Shown piece by piece: positions 9,222 to 18,454 of a stretch of 64,000 bases of DNA. The notes beneath the pieces were generated by a model. That model saw nothing but the letters and a program-made list of their open reading frames with translations. It was not told the DNA's origin and did not search any database. Both the position numbers and the translations under genes were made by a program. Origin of the DNA: Natronosalvus amylolyticus (GTDB lineage: Archaea > Halobacteriota > Halobacteria > Halobacteriales > Natrialbaceae); NCBI RefSeq assembly GCF_024298845.1, contig NZ_CP101156.1:2108001-2172000 (forward strand), given 5' to 3'. The stretch's first letter is position 1; the number at the start of each line of letters is the position of its first letter.

Positions 9222-10102
9222 TCGGTGTGACGCTGCTAGCATCCGAAACCGTGACCCAATTCACCGCACCAGCCGCGAGTTGTGCAGCACCCGACGCGGC
9301 CGGCTTCGGCACCGAAGCCGCCGGACCGCTACTGTTCTTTCTGGTCGGGTTGCTCGGCGGTGCACACTGTCTCGGCATGTGTGGCCCGCTGGTAACGACC
9401 TACGCAGACCGCCTGCGGGAGGCGGAGGCCGTCTCGAGCGCGAAAGCCGGCCGCTCGAGTCGCCGGGATACGCTCACCCTCCGTGCCGTTCGCCAGCACG
9501 CCCTCTGGAATCTGGGTCGCACGGTCAGTTACGCCCTGCTCGGCGGGTTGTTCGGGCTCGTCGGTGCCGGACTCTTTCTCAGCCCGCGAGTTGCCGCGGG
9601 CATGCTTGGTGAGATACACGCCGTGAGCGGCCTGCTGGTCGGCGTCGTGATCATCGCCGCCGGGGTGACGTTTCTGCTGGGCCAGGGAACCCTGGGTGCG
9701 AGCCTCGGTGCGAGACTGGCTCGAGGACCGCTCGGCCGTCTCCAGCGATGGTTGGGGGCTCGAGTCGACGCGTGGGTGGGCGACGTTCGAATCGTTGGAC
9801 TTGGTGGTGCACACGGCCTGCTCCCGTGCCCGCTGCTGTACCCGGCGTTTCTGTACGCGCTGGTGCAGGGCTCGCCAGTCGGCGGAATGGTCTCGCTAGC
9901 AGCGCTCGGTCTCGGCACGATACCGGCGCTGTTTCTGTACGCGACGGTGTTCCAGTCGGTCTCGCTCGAGACCAGAATGCGATTACACCGATTGCTCGGT
10001 GTCGCGTTTATTCTGCTCGGCTACATTCCGCTTCAGCACGGACTGGCCGCAATCGGCATCCCGTTACCACATCCACCGATTCCGTACTATCAGCCGTTGT
10101 GA
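9218..10102 (+). CDS. DsbD/TauE-like membrane protein with Cys-rich metal or thiol motifs
   Basis: A 294-aa membrane protein with about seven hydrophobic segments. The first carries GGAHCLGMCGP, and a matching GGAHGLLPCPLL lies in the second half, showing the inverted-repeat design of the DsbD-like/TauE-SafE (UreH-domain) superfamily. Members near SCO genes are thought to move reducing power or copper across the membrane. Its start overlaps the SCO stop (ATGA at 9218), so the two are co-translated. It may keep the SCO and NosL cysteines reduced; this is inferred from context. Confidence 0.8.
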   Translation: MIGVTLLASETVTQFTAPAASCAAPDAAGFGTEAAGPLLFFLVGLLGGAHCLGMCGPLVTTYADRLREAEAVSSAKAGRSSRRDTLTLRAVRQHALWNLGRTVSYALLGGLFGLVGAGLFLSPRVAAGMLGEIHAVSGLLVGVVIIAAGVTFLLGQGTLGASLGARLARGPLGRLQRWLGARVDAWVGDVRIVGLGGAHGLLPCPLLYPAFLYALVQGSPVGGMVSLAALGLGTIPALFLYATVFQSVSLETRMRLHRLLGVAFILLGYIPLQHGLAAIGIPLPHPPIPYYQPL

Positions 10103-10184
10103 GTACTCGCCAACACCGGTGACCGCTCGAGTACCGACGACTGGACGACGAGAAAACGCGAAATGGTATCGATCGAGTCGACAG

Positions 10185-10577
10185 TTATCGTGCCGTCGGC
10201 GTCACGCCGTTTTTCACGGCCTGTTTCACCTGCAACGCTGCACTCGCGGCCAGCCCGCGAGCGACCTCGTTCCGTTCGTCGCTCTCGATGACGTCCTCGG
10301 GAGCGGCCTCGAGGTTCGGCGTGAAGTTCGCACTCACTGGATGGCCGATCGGTGGCTGGACGGCGACCAGCGCCTGTGGTCCCGCGACACCGTCTGCCAC
10401 GTCCGAATCGACGATGTACTCGTTAGGCAGGAATTCGCGAGTTCGCGCGGCAATCTGTGAGACGTTGCGCTGGAGCGTGCGCTTTTGCTCGAGCGAGAGT
10501 TCGGGAACGTCCGCCGCGGCCCGCTGGCCGGCCTGTGTTACCCCCGGCAGCCCCGCATACGGCGTATTTCCATTCAT
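10185..10577 (-). CDS. Conserved haloarchaeal protein of unknown function
   Basis: A 130-aa soluble protein, rich in Ala/Val/Glu, with a helical middle (LSLEQKRTLQRNVSQIAART) and a C-terminal Ala-rich helix. I recall similar proteins as a haloarchaeal domain of unknown function (DUF5811 by memory, unverified). It has no cysteine, no signal and no membrane segment. The ATG at 10577 starts MNGNTPYAGLPG. It is convergent with the preceding DsbD-like gene and monocistronic. Confidence 0.75.
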   Translation of the reverse strand: MNGNTPYAGLPGVTQAGQRAAADVPELSLEQKRTLQRNVSQIAARTREFLPNEYIVDSDVADGVAGPQALVAVQPPIGHPVSANFTPNLEAAPEDVIESDERNEVARGLAASAALQVKQAVKNGVTPTAR

Positions 10578-10902
10578 GAGAATTCGCTACGCCAATCAAA
10601 GGGACGGGAGGCCAAAAGCGTTCTCCTTACGGCAGTCATTCTCACGCACAAAATTGATATTGTTCGAGAACGGGCGTCGTCACGGGTCCCCGGCCGCCGG
10701 TTCGAGTGCGGTGCGCGAGTGCCGTACTCGAGGGCTGTGTTCCCGGCTCGAGCGGTACCTGCGCCTGAAGCACAAGCGTCCACACTGGGACGAAGCAAAC
10801 AGCTAGAGATGTGCTTGGTTGAACTACACTAATCATAGTGAATGGTTCAATTAAACTAATGTACACCACTATAACGAAAGTAATGATGTTGCGAGTGTCC
10901 CC
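10578..10902. other. 325-bp intergenic region with an imperfect palindrome at 10819-10850
   Basis: No credible gene is seen. The notable element is TTGAAC...GTTCAA flanking CACTA-ATCA-TAGTG (10819-10850), a 32-bp dyad in an AT-rich patch. It lies downstream of the arginine decarboxylase stop (minus strand) and far upstream of the small gene at 10577, so terminator hairpin or operator are both possible. Confidence 0.45.
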
Positions 10903-11409
10903 TCAACAGATCGGTTCGCTTTGCCCGTAAACCGCGACGACGATAGCCGTCGTGTAGGTGCCGGAGTCCGCAACCGCTGTCTCCGACCGAATCCCTGGTT
11001 CGGTAAACGACCAGTCTCGGAGACCCTGCCCGGCCTCGAGTCCCTCGAGCACCCGACGTTCGACGTCTTCCCGTTCGGTCTCGCCCGAGGTTTCGTAGAA
11101 CAGCCCCGGACCGGTTTCGGTCGCCTCGCTGTCCCTCGACGCCGGCTCCGACTGGGCCCACGCCAGCGCCGCGCTGACTCGTCCCGGACCGGCCGTCGTC
11201 GCTCGAGCCTGAACCACCGTCAGGCGGTTACCAGCCGGACCGAGATCCGGTGCCGTGCCGACGGCTTCGACCTCGGTATCGGCCGGAATCACCGACGAGA
11301 CCGTGACGAGATTGTAGTTTTCGATACCCGCATCGGCGAGTGCCCCGTCGTAGGAGGCCATCTTCGTCGGCGCGGTTGCCGACCCCCAGACGACGCGAAT
11401 TGTGCTCAT
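10903..11409 (-). CDS. pdaD: Pyruvoyl-dependent arginine decarboxylase
   Basis: A 168-aa proenzyme that self-cleaves to create a pyruvoyl cofactor and converts arginine to agmatine. The cleavage site is visible as TVSSVIPAD, with the serine pair at residues 38-39. The start MSTIRVVWGSA at 11409 is chosen; the frame extends to 11499 but that stretch is basic and unlike a haloarchaeal protein. Agmatine is needed in archaea for tRNA(Ile2) agmatidine and as a polyamine precursor. It follows PAN on the same strand with a 93-bp gap. Confidence 0.9.
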   Translation of the reverse strand: MSTIRVVWGSATAPTKMASYDGALADAGIENYNLVTVSSVIPADTEVEAVGTAPDLGPAGNRLTVVQARATTAGPGRVSAALAWAQSEPASRDSEATETGPGLFYETSGETEREDVERRVLEGLEAGQGLRDWSFTEPGIRSETAVADSGTYTTAIVVAVYGQSEPIC

Positions 11410-11502
11410 AGCCACCTGTCGGGGACCGCCGGCGTAAGGACTTGCGATTCGGCCTCGAGGACTCGAACGCGCTCGTACAACGAAAGCCCGCCAGGGCACC
11501 GA

Positions 11503-12729
11503 TCAGTCGAAGAAGTAGTTCGCCGAGGTGACGATTTCGCTCTCGCCGGCCTCGATCTTCTCGAGGGCGGCCTCGAAATCCTCGTGGGTGACGTTCGTCC
11601 GCTCGTTGCGGATAGCGAACATCCCGGCTTCGGTCGACAGCGATTCGATTTCGGCTCCGGAGAAGCCTTCGGTCGCCTCAGCCAGCGCCGCGAAGTCGAC
11701 GTCGTCGTCGACGTTCATCCGGCGAGTGTGGATCTCGAGAATCTGTTTCCGACCTTCCTCGTCGGGTTCTGGCACCTCGATGAGGCGGTCGAATCGGCCG
11801 GGGCGCAAGATGGCGTCGTCGAGCATGTCGAACCGGTTCGTCGCGGCAATAATACGGATGTCGCCGCGTTCGTCGAACCCGTCCATCTCCGAGAGCAGTT
11901 GCATCATGGTCCGCTGAACTTCGGCGTCGCCGGAGGTTTTCGACTCCGTTCGACGTGCAGCGATGGCGTCGATTTCGTCGATGAAGATGACCGCCGGTTC
12001 GCGCTCTCGAGCCATCTCGAACAGGTCTCGAACGAGTCGGGACCCCTCGCCGATGAACTTGCGGACGAGTTCCGAGCCGGCCATCTTGATGAACGTCGCG
12101 TCGGTCTCGTTGGCGACCGCCTTCGCGAGCATCGTTTTCCCGGTTCCGGGTGGCCCGTAGAGGAGGACGCCAGCCGGGGGCTCGATGCCGACCGAATCGA
12201 ACAGTTCGGGCTGGGTCAACGGCTGTTCGACGGCTTCGCGAACCTCACGGACCTGTTCGTCGATGCCGCCGATGTCGGCGTAGGTGACCGCAGGCTTGGC
12301 CGTAATCTCCATCGTTTGTGCGCGGGCGTCGGTTTCGGCCGACAGAATCCGCTGGATACCGAACGAGTCGTTGACTGCGACCCGGTCGCCGGGGTCGAGT
12401 CGGTCGGCAAACTGTGGCGATACTTCCGTCAGCACCTCCTGATTGTTGCCGTGTTGTTTGACGATAACCTCATTTTCCATGAGGTCCTCGACCGTTGCGA
12501 GGTACAGCGACGAGCTCTTGAGCGTCTCGTTTTCGCGCTGCGTCCGATCGGCCTGTGCTTTGAGCGACGACTGACGCTCGCGGGCAGCCTCGAGCTGGGT
12601 GGCGAGCTGTTCGTTGGCTTCGACCAACTGCTCGAAGTGCTCGCGAAGCGCCTCGAGCCGCTCGCTATCGGGGAGATCGGGATCGATATCCCGCGTTGGT
12701 GTGTCGGGAAGTGACGGGCTTCGAGACAT
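11503..12729 (-). CDS. pan: Proteasome-activating nucleotidase (AAA ATPase)
   Basis: A 408-aa regulatory ATPase that unfolds substrates and feeds them to the 20S proteasome. Residues about 20-65 form the N-terminal coiled coil, then an OB domain, then the AAA module: Walker A GPPGTGKT at 192-199, Walker B FIDEIDAIA, and the second region of homology RPGRFDR. The tail ends NYFFD, which only loosely fits the HbYX motif used to dock on the proteasome. The start at 12729 (MSRSPSLPD) is preferred to 12762. Many haloarchaea carry two PAN paralogues; which one this is cannot be told. Confidence 0.95.
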   Translation of the reverse strand: MSRSPSLPDTPTRDIDPDLPDSERLEALREHFEQLVEANEQLATQLEAARERQSSLKAQADRTQRENETLKSSSLYLATVEDLMENEVIVKQHGNNQEVLTEVSPQFADRLDPGDRVAVNDSFGIQRILSAETDARAQTMEITAKPAVTYADIGGIDEQVREVREAVEQPLTQPELFDSVGIEPPAGVLLYGPPGTGKTMLAKAVANETDATFIKMAGSELVRKFIGEGSRLVRDLFEMAREREPAVIFIDEIDAIAARRTESKTSGDAEVQRTMMQLLSEMDGFDERGDIRIIAATNRFDMLDDAILRPGRFDRLIEVPEPDEEGRKQILEIHTRRMNVDDDVDFAALAEATEGFSGAEIESLSTEAGMFAIRNERTNVTHEDFEAALEKIEAGESEIVTSANYFFD

Positions 12730-12846
12730 CGTGACGACCGTGGATAACTGCCGACGATACATCTGCCTTTGGGTCCCGGACGCATCTCGCCGAAAAACAG
12801 TATTGCCGATAGATAAATACGGTTTGGCTCCAAATTCCGGGTATCT

Positions 12847-14568
12847 GTGACAAGTTCGCTCTTTTTGTTGTATGCCCTCATATTCGGCCTCAGTTCACTC
12901 GCGTGTTTTAGTAGCGTCCCTCGCGCACGGGCAATCCAACACAAAGACACTCGAGTCGGGCTGACCTGGTTGCTCGTACTGAGTGGGGGCTGGGCAGCCG
13001 CCCACGTCGGGTATCTGCTCGCCCCGACGGACGGACTCACCCTGGGTTTTTATTACATTGGCCTGGTGATCGGTATCGGTGCCGTCGGCCCCTGGCTCCA
13101 CTTCTGTTCGGCATACACGGGCCGAACGCTCCACCGTAACCCGACCTACCGACGCCTCGCCGTGGGGACCTACCTCGCTATCGTCGGCGTCAAACTCACC
13201 AACGGGCTACACGGGCTCTACTTTACGGCCGAGTGGACCACATCGCCGTTCAACCATCTGTTGATCCACCACCAGCCACTCCACTGGGTCGTCATGGGGC
13301 TCGCCTACGCCCTCTCGTTCGTCGGGTTTTTCATGCTCCTCGAACTGTTCGAACGCCTGAACCACGATACGACGCCCATCGTCGTGTTGTTAGCGTTGAC
13401 CGGTGCACCCATCATCCTCGACATCCTCGGCGCGTTCCGCACGGCGCTGATCGGCACGACGTACTCTCCAATCGGCGTCGCCATCTTCGCCGTCGGCATG
13501 CTGTACGTCTACGTCGAGAAGTTTCAGACGATACAACTCGCGGGTAAACACGACGAACCCATCGTGATTCTCGACGCCGACGACCACATCCGTGATTACA
13601 ACGAAAACGCCCGCGGGTTGTTCCCCGAACTGGACCAAACGGACGCCATCGGCGAGCACATCGACGCCGTGGTCCCAGCACTGACCGAAGCCCTCGAGCA
13701 CGATCAACCCCTCTTCAGGCGCGAACGGGGAGACGACACCCGCTGGTACCGTCTCGGCGAAAGCCCCTTCGGGGCCGGAAACACTGATCTCGGGCGCATC
13801 TTGACCATCGCCGACGTGACCGAACAGGAGCGCTACCGACAGGAACTCGAGCGACAGAACGAGCGCCTCGAGTCCTTCGCGAGCATGATAAGCCACGACC
13901 TGCGCAATCCCCTCTCGGTCGCCAACGGTCACCTCGAGATGGCCAGAGAAAGCGACGAGCCCGCCGAACACCTCGCCATCGTCGAAGAGTCACACGACCG
14001 GATGGAAGCCCTCATTCAGGACGTCCTCACACTGGCCCGGCAAGGGAATCCGATAGACGAACTCGAGCCCGTCGAGGTGGGAGCCCTCGCCCCCGCAGCC
14101 TGGGAGATGGTGCACACCCACGGTGCGAGGCTGCGCCTGGCAGACGGCCTGGAAGACAGGTGGGTACGTGCGGACCCCGACCGCCTGCAACAGCTGCTAG
14201 AAAACCTGTTCCGAAACGCCATCGAGCACGGTGTGCCCGAATCCCCCGACACCCCTATCCCTGACGGTGCAGAGGATTCGGCCGCGATGGCATCGTTCAC
14301 CGTCACCGTCGGCGCACTCGAGGACGGCGGCTTTTACGTCGAAGACGACGGAGTCGGCATTCCGGCCGAGGACCGCGAGACGGTGTTCGATTCGGGCTAC
14401 ACGACGAACCCGGACGGAACTGGACTGGGACTGGCTATCGTCGCCGAAATCGTCGACGCCCACGACTGGGCGATTCGGGCTACTGAGGGAATGGACGGTG
14501 GCGCTCGCTTCGAAATTACGGGCGTCGACGCCGTCACCACCACATCGCCGCCAACGCCGGGACGGTAA
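12847..14568 (+). CDS. Sensor histidine kinase with 7TM N-terminus and PAS domain
   Basis: A 573-aa membrane kinase read from GTG at 12847. Residues 1-220 hold about seven membrane segments of the histidine-kinase 7TM type. A PAS domain follows (IVILDADDHIRDYNENARGL). The HisKA phosphoacceptor is in SMISHDLRNPLSVA. The ATPase domain shows the N box LLENLFRNAIEHG, G1 VEDDGVGIP and G2 GTGLGLAIV. No response regulator is adjacent, so its partner is unknown. It is divergent from PAN and convergent with pepF, 15 bp apart. Confidence 0.93.
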   Translation: MTSSLFLLYALIFGLSSLACFSSVPRARAIQHKDTRVGLTWLLVLSGGWAAAHVGYLLAPTDGLTLGFYYIGLVIGIGAVGPWLHFCSAYTGRTLHRNPTYRRLAVGTYLAIVGVKLTNGLHGLYFTAEWTTSPFNHLLIHHQPLHWVVMGLAYALSFVGFFMLLELFERLNHDTTPIVVLLALTGAPIILDILGAFRTALIGTTYSPIGVAIFAVGMLYVYVEKFQTIQLAGKHDEPIVILDADDHIRDYNENARGLFPELDQTDAIGEHIDAVVPALTEALEHDQPLFRRERGDDTRWYRLGESPFGAGNTDLGRILTIADVTEQERYRQELERQNERLESFASMISHDLRNPLSVANGHLEMARESDEPAEHLAIVEESHDRMEALIQDVLTLARQGNPIDELEPVEVGALAPAAWEMVHTHGARLRLADGLEDRWVRADPDRLQQLLENLFRNAIEHGVPESPDTPIPDGAEDSAAMASFTVTVGALEDGGFYVEDDGVGIPAEDRETVFDSGYTTNPDGTGLGLAIVAEIVDAHDWAIRATEGMDGGARFEITGVDAVTTTSPPTPGR

Positions 14569-14583
14569 CCAACGCGTTGCCTG

Positions 14584-16428
14584 TTACTCGAGCAACGAAT
14601 CGAGTTCCTCGAGTCGGTCCCGATACGTCGACAGCGCACGGTCGATCGGCTCGGGAGAACTCATGTCGACACCGGCGATCTCGAGTAGCTCGAGTGGGTA
14701 CTCTCGGGACCCGCGCTCGAGGAATGCGCGATAGTCCGCCGCGGCGTCCTCGCCTCGCTCGAGGATATCTTCGGAGATGGCCAGCGCCGCCGAGATGCCG
14801 GTCGCGTACTGGTAGACGTAAAACGCCCGATAGAAGTGTGGGATGCGCATCCACTCGCGGTGGATACGGTCGTCGATAGCGGCCGGCTCGTAGTACTGGC
14901 TTTTGAGGTCGCCGAACAGCTCGTCCAGCCGGTCGGCGGTCAGCGGTTCGCCGGCCTCCTCGAGAGCGTGTGCTTCGTGTTCGAACTCCGCGAACAGCGT
15001 CTGTCGGTACAGCGTCGAGCGGACGCGCTCGAGGAACTCGTTGAGAATCGCCTTCCGGAACTCGGGGTCTTCGACGGTCTCGAGCAGGTGGTGGGTGAGC
15101 AGAGCCTCGTTGACCGTACTCGCAACCTCGGCCACGAAGATTTCGTAGCCGGAGTAGACGTAGGGCTGTTCGTCTTTGGTGAGTTCGGAGTGCATCGAGT
15201 GCCCGAGTTCGTGGGCCAGCGTGTACATCGAGGCGACGTCGTCCTGGTAGTTCATCAGGATGAACGGCTGGGTGTCGTAGGTGCCTCCGGAGTAGGCTCC
15301 CGAACGTTTGCCATCGTTTTCGTAAACGTCGACCCACCGCGAGTCGAGCCCCTCGGCGACCCGAGACTGATATTCCTCGCCCAGCGGGGCGACGGCGTCG
15401 ACGACGTACTGCGCCGCGTCGTCGTACTCGACGTCCGGCCCCTCGTCACCGGTCAGAGGCATGTAGAGGTCCCACATTTGCAGTTCGTCGACACCCAGCG
15501 CCTCGCGTTTCAGTTCGGCGTGTCGGTGCAGGTGCTCGAGGTTGTCGTGGACGCTCTCGACGAGGGTGTCGTACACCTCGACCGGGACGTTGGGGCCGTC
15601 CAGGGCGGCCTCGCGGGCCGTCTCGTAGTTTCTCGCCTGCGCAAGTTTGACGTCAGTTTTGACGCTGTTTTTGTACGAGGCGGCAACGGTATTGCGGACC
15701 GATTCCCACTCATCGAAGTAAGCCTCGTAGACGCGCTGGCGGAAGTCGCGGTCGGGGCGTTTGAGCAGGTTGACGAAGTTGCTCTGGGTGATCTCGATTC
15801 CCTCACCATCGTCGTCTCGCGGCCCCTCGTCGCTCGACGGTTCCGCAGCGCGCTTGGCCTCGCTCTCCGCCACCGTCGGGAAGGTCATATCCGCGTTCGA
15901 GAGCATGTTGTAGACCTCGCCAGGGGCACCCGTGACCTCGCTCAGGTCGGCCAAGAGCGCCTCGACTTCGGCCGAACGGGTGTGCGGTTTCATTCGTAAC
16001 ACGTCGTCGACGTAGTGCTCGTAGGTCTCGAGCCCCGATTCTGCCTCGAGCATAGCCTCGAACTCGCCTGCCGTCAACTGCTGCAGTTCGGGTTCGATAA
16101 ACGAGGCGGCCGAACTCGCCTCAGCAGCCAGCGACTGGGCGCGAGCACTCAGCGCCTGGTACTCCTGATTCGTCGTATCCTCGTCGCTTCGCATCCGCGC
16201 GTAGGCCGCGATGGTGGAAATCTCGCGCATCAGGCTGTCGCGCAACTCGAGAATCGAAAGCAGCGTTTCAGCGTCCTCGGTCGTCTGCCCCTCGTAACTC
16301 GCCACCTCCTCGATACGGTCGGCCGCATCCTCGTAGGCTGACTCCCAGTCTTCGTCGCTCGCGTAGATGCTCTCGAGGTCCCAGGTATATTCCTCGTCGA
16401 TCTCCGACCGCGTGGGAACGGAACTCAT
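14584..16428 (-). CDS. pepF: Oligoendopeptidase F (M3 metallopeptidase)
   Basis: A 614-aa cytoplasmic zinc peptidase degrading short peptides. The gluzincin motif HELGH is at residues 406-410, followed by a helical region with the downstream Glu ligand. The N-terminal helical lobe matches the M3B oligoendopeptidase layout, and the length fits the family. An acidic insertion near residues 195-212 (SSDEGPRDDDGEG) is a typical haloarchaeal decoration. Start ATG at 16428. Confidence 0.94.
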   Translation of the reverse strand: MSSVPTRSEIDEEYTWDLESIYASDEDWESAYEDAADRIEEVASYEGQTTEDAETLLSILELRDSLMREISTIAAYARMRSDEDTTNQEYQALSARAQSLAAEASSAASFIEPELQQLTAGEFEAMLEAESGLETYEHYVDDVLRMKPHTRSAEVEALLADLSEVTGAPGEVYNMLSNADMTFPTVAESEAKRAAEPSSDEGPRDDDGEGIEITQSNFVNLLKRPDRDFRQRVYEAYFDEWESVRNTVAASYKNSVKTDVKLAQARNYETAREAALDGPNVPVEVYDTLVESVHDNLEHLHRHAELKREALGVDELQMWDLYMPLTGDEGPDVEYDDAAQYVVDAVAPLGEEYQSRVAEGLDSRWVDVYENDGKRSGAYSGGTYDTQPFILMNYQDDVASMYTLAHELGHSMHSELTKDEQPYVYSGYEIFVAEVASTVNEALLTHHLLETVEDPEFRKAILNEFLERVRSTLYRQTLFAEFEHEAHALEEAGEPLTADRLDELFGDLKSQYYEPAAIDDRIHREWMRIPHFYRAFYVYQYATGISAALAISEDILERGEDAAADYRAFLERGSREYPLELLEIAGVDMSSPEPIDRALSTYRDRLEELDSLLE

Positions 16429-16501
16429 GCGAGATGTTTTGGAACGAAACTGGTAAAGGGTGTCGAACTATCGCTCGAGGACAATGATGGACCCGCTCGA
16501 T

Positions 16502-16828
16502 TCACTCCATCTCTTGGGTCTCGGCGTCCGTCCCTCGAGTCGCGAGGGCGCCCAGCGCAAGCAACATCGCCGCCGGAATCGCTGCCGTCTGCAAGAGGAC
16601 ATCCCAGAACGAAAAAACGACTAATCCGAGGGCGCCGAGATAGCCCCACTTCGCCTCGTTACGAACGATGCCGAGTGCACCCACCCAGCCCGAAAGCACC
16701 AGTGCCGACAGCAACAGAAACCGATCGTGAGTGTACCCAAAATCGAGCAATAGCGCAGGAGCTAGCAGCGTGATTCCAACTACTGCCGCCAGCCCGCTCC
16801 ACCCGAGTACGTCACGCCAGAGAGCCAT
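16502..16828 (-). CDS. Small membrane protein, unknown function
   Basis: A 108-aa protein with three to four hydrophobic segments (WSGLAAVVGITLLAPALLL, FLLLSALVLSGWVGALGI, WGYLGALGLVVFSFWDVLL, AIPAAMLLALGALA) and a short acidic tail. No catalytic motif is seen. It sits between pepF and tgtA, all on the minus strand. Hydrophobicity and haloarchaeal codon use support a real gene. Confidence 0.7.
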   Translation of the reverse strand: MALWRDVLGWSGLAAVVGITLLAPALLLDFGYTHDRFLLLSALVLSGWVGALGIVRNEAKWGYLGALGLVVFSFWDVLLQTAAIPAAMLLALGALATRGTDAETQEME

Positions 16829-16883
16829 CGTCCGGAAGTGCGGACCGAACCGTCATAATCACGGCGACTCGAGGCGCAACTCG

Positions 16884-18377
16884 TTACCGGTCTTCTGGAG
16901 CGAATTCGGTCGTCAGGTCGAGGGTCGCTACCGACGCTGGGAGCGTCTCGAGGACCGAGGTGGGCCAGCCACGGTGACCCAGCGTGAACGCGGTGTCGGG
17001 GTTCGCTTCGACGAGGCGAGTGACGCCGCTTGCTGCGGCCTCGAGGGCCGCCCGGTCACGGCGGTCGGGCACTTCAGCCGTTAGCGGGTACGTTCGCGAG
17101 AGCGCGCGCGGGAACGGCCCGAAGGGCGGTTTCACCCGCCAGGAGGCGTCGAAACGCTCGTCGCTCGAAGCCTCTCCCTCGGTGAGAAACACCGAATCGG
17201 GCACCTCGAGGCGCTCGAGACGTCGGTGATGGCGCACAACCTCGGGGCGACGGGCACTCTCGTGTGAGGTGTAGAAAAAGGGCCCTTTCGAAACGGGGTC
17301 GGTCCGCTCGAGTTGGCCGGCGTGAGCCAGCAGTGCCCGGTAGCCGTCGAGCATCGTCGGGTGGGAGCGCGCCCGCTGTTCGACGAGTTCGAGCAAGCGC
17401 CCGGCTCGAATCGCCTGCTTGATGCGTCGAATCTCGGCGAAGCTGACGTGCAAGTTGTGTCGAGCCAGCGCCGTCTCGCGTTCGGCGTCCGGGAGGGCGG
17501 CCAGCGAGTCGGGGTCGTTGTCGGTACAGACCGGACACGAACACGGCAGGTACGACAGGTCCTCGAGGTGACGGGTTCCGCTGACGGTCAGGTAGCGGTC
17601 GTCTCTGGCATACAGCGCGTACGCCGCCGAGTCGAACAGATCACAGCCCATGGCGACCGCCAGCGCGAACATCATCGGGTGTCCGGCCCCGAAGAGGTGG
17701 ACGGGCGCGTCGGCACCGAGACCCCGCTTTGCCCCGGCGATAGCGTCGACCATGTCGTCGTAGCGATAGTCGTTCATCAGCGGGACGACAGCACCGATTG
17801 GGAACACGTCGAGGTCGGTTCCGTCGGCGTGCTCGCCCGCTCGCTCGCGCAAATCCGGATACGTAGACCCTTGCACCGGGGCGTTGACAAGCATCTCACC
17901 CGTATCGACGCCCTCGGCGATTTCGAGTCGCTTCTGTGTCGTCTCGAGTTCCGCCTCGGCCCGTTCTCGGGAGACGTCCGGCGGCGTCGGAATGTCGACC
18001 GGGGTCGCGATGTCTGAGCCGATATCGTGCTGGAACTCGAGGATTTCCTCGGTGGTGACGGTGATCTCGCCGTACTCCGAGAGCTGAAACGAGCCCGAAT
18101 CGGTCATGATCGCACCGTCGAAGTCGAGCAAGTCGTGGAGACCGTCCTCGAGGGCGCGTTCGCGAACGTCCTCGCTGTTGTAGACGATGTAGGCGTTCGT
18201 AATCAGAATCTCCGCCCCGAACTCGGTCTCGAGCTGTCGGGGTTCGACCGTGTCGAGGTGGGGGTTGATGACCGGTAAGAGCGCCGGGGTTTCGACCGTG
18301 ACGTCGGCTCGCGGGACCGTGAGTTCGCCGAGTCGGCCGCCGGCGTCCGTCGCCCGGATTTCGAAGGACTCGCGCAT
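16884..18377 (-). CDS. tgtA: tRNA-guanine(15) transglycosylase (archaeosine biosynthesis)
   Basis: A 497-aa enzyme exchanging G15 in the tRNA D-loop for preQ0, the first step to archaeosine. The nucleophile region [13 protein letters not shown] lies near residue 95, and the zinc site CSCPVC...H follows HLEDLSYLP around residue 280. The region after the catalytic core (from about 340) is present, but the protein ends before the usual C-terminal PUA part, consistent with haloarchaeal TgtA1, whose PUA-bearing paralogue ArcS is a separate gene. ArcS is not adjacent here. Confidence 0.94.
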   Translation of the reverse strand: MRESFEIRATDAGGRLGELTVPRADVTVETPALLPVINPHLDTVEPRQLETEFGAEILITNAYIVYNSEDVRERALEDGLHDLLDFDGAIMTDSGSFQLSEYGEITVTTEEILEFQHDIGSDIATPVDIPTPPDVSRERAEAELETTQKRLEIAEGVDTGEMLVNAPVQGSTYPDLRERAGEHADGTDLDVFPIGAVVPLMNDYRYDDMVDAIAGAKRGLGADAPVHLFGAGHPMMFALAVAMGCDLFDSAAYALYARDDRYLTVSGTRHLEDLSYLPCSCPVCTDNDPDSLAALPDAERETALARHNLHVSFAEIRRIKQAIRAGRLLELVEQRARSHPTMLDGYRALLAHAGQLERTDPVSKGPFFYTSHESARRPEVVRHHRRLERLEVPDSVFLTEGEASSDERFDASWRVKPPFGPFPRALSRTYPLTAEVPDRRDRAALEAAASGVTRLVEANPDTAFTLGHRGWPTSVLETLPASVATLDLTTEFAPEDR

Positions 18378-18454
18378 TTATCGTGTCTTGCCGAGGACGG
18401 CGGTAAACGTTCCGTTCTGCTGCGGTGGGGTGACCTTTCGGTGTGAGGTCGCTG

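Noticed and set aside
10921-12714. 597-codon plus-strand ORF opposite the arginine decarboxylase and PAN genes
   Set aside because: Shadow frame created by GC-rich codon use; the minus strand encodes two well-recognised proteins.
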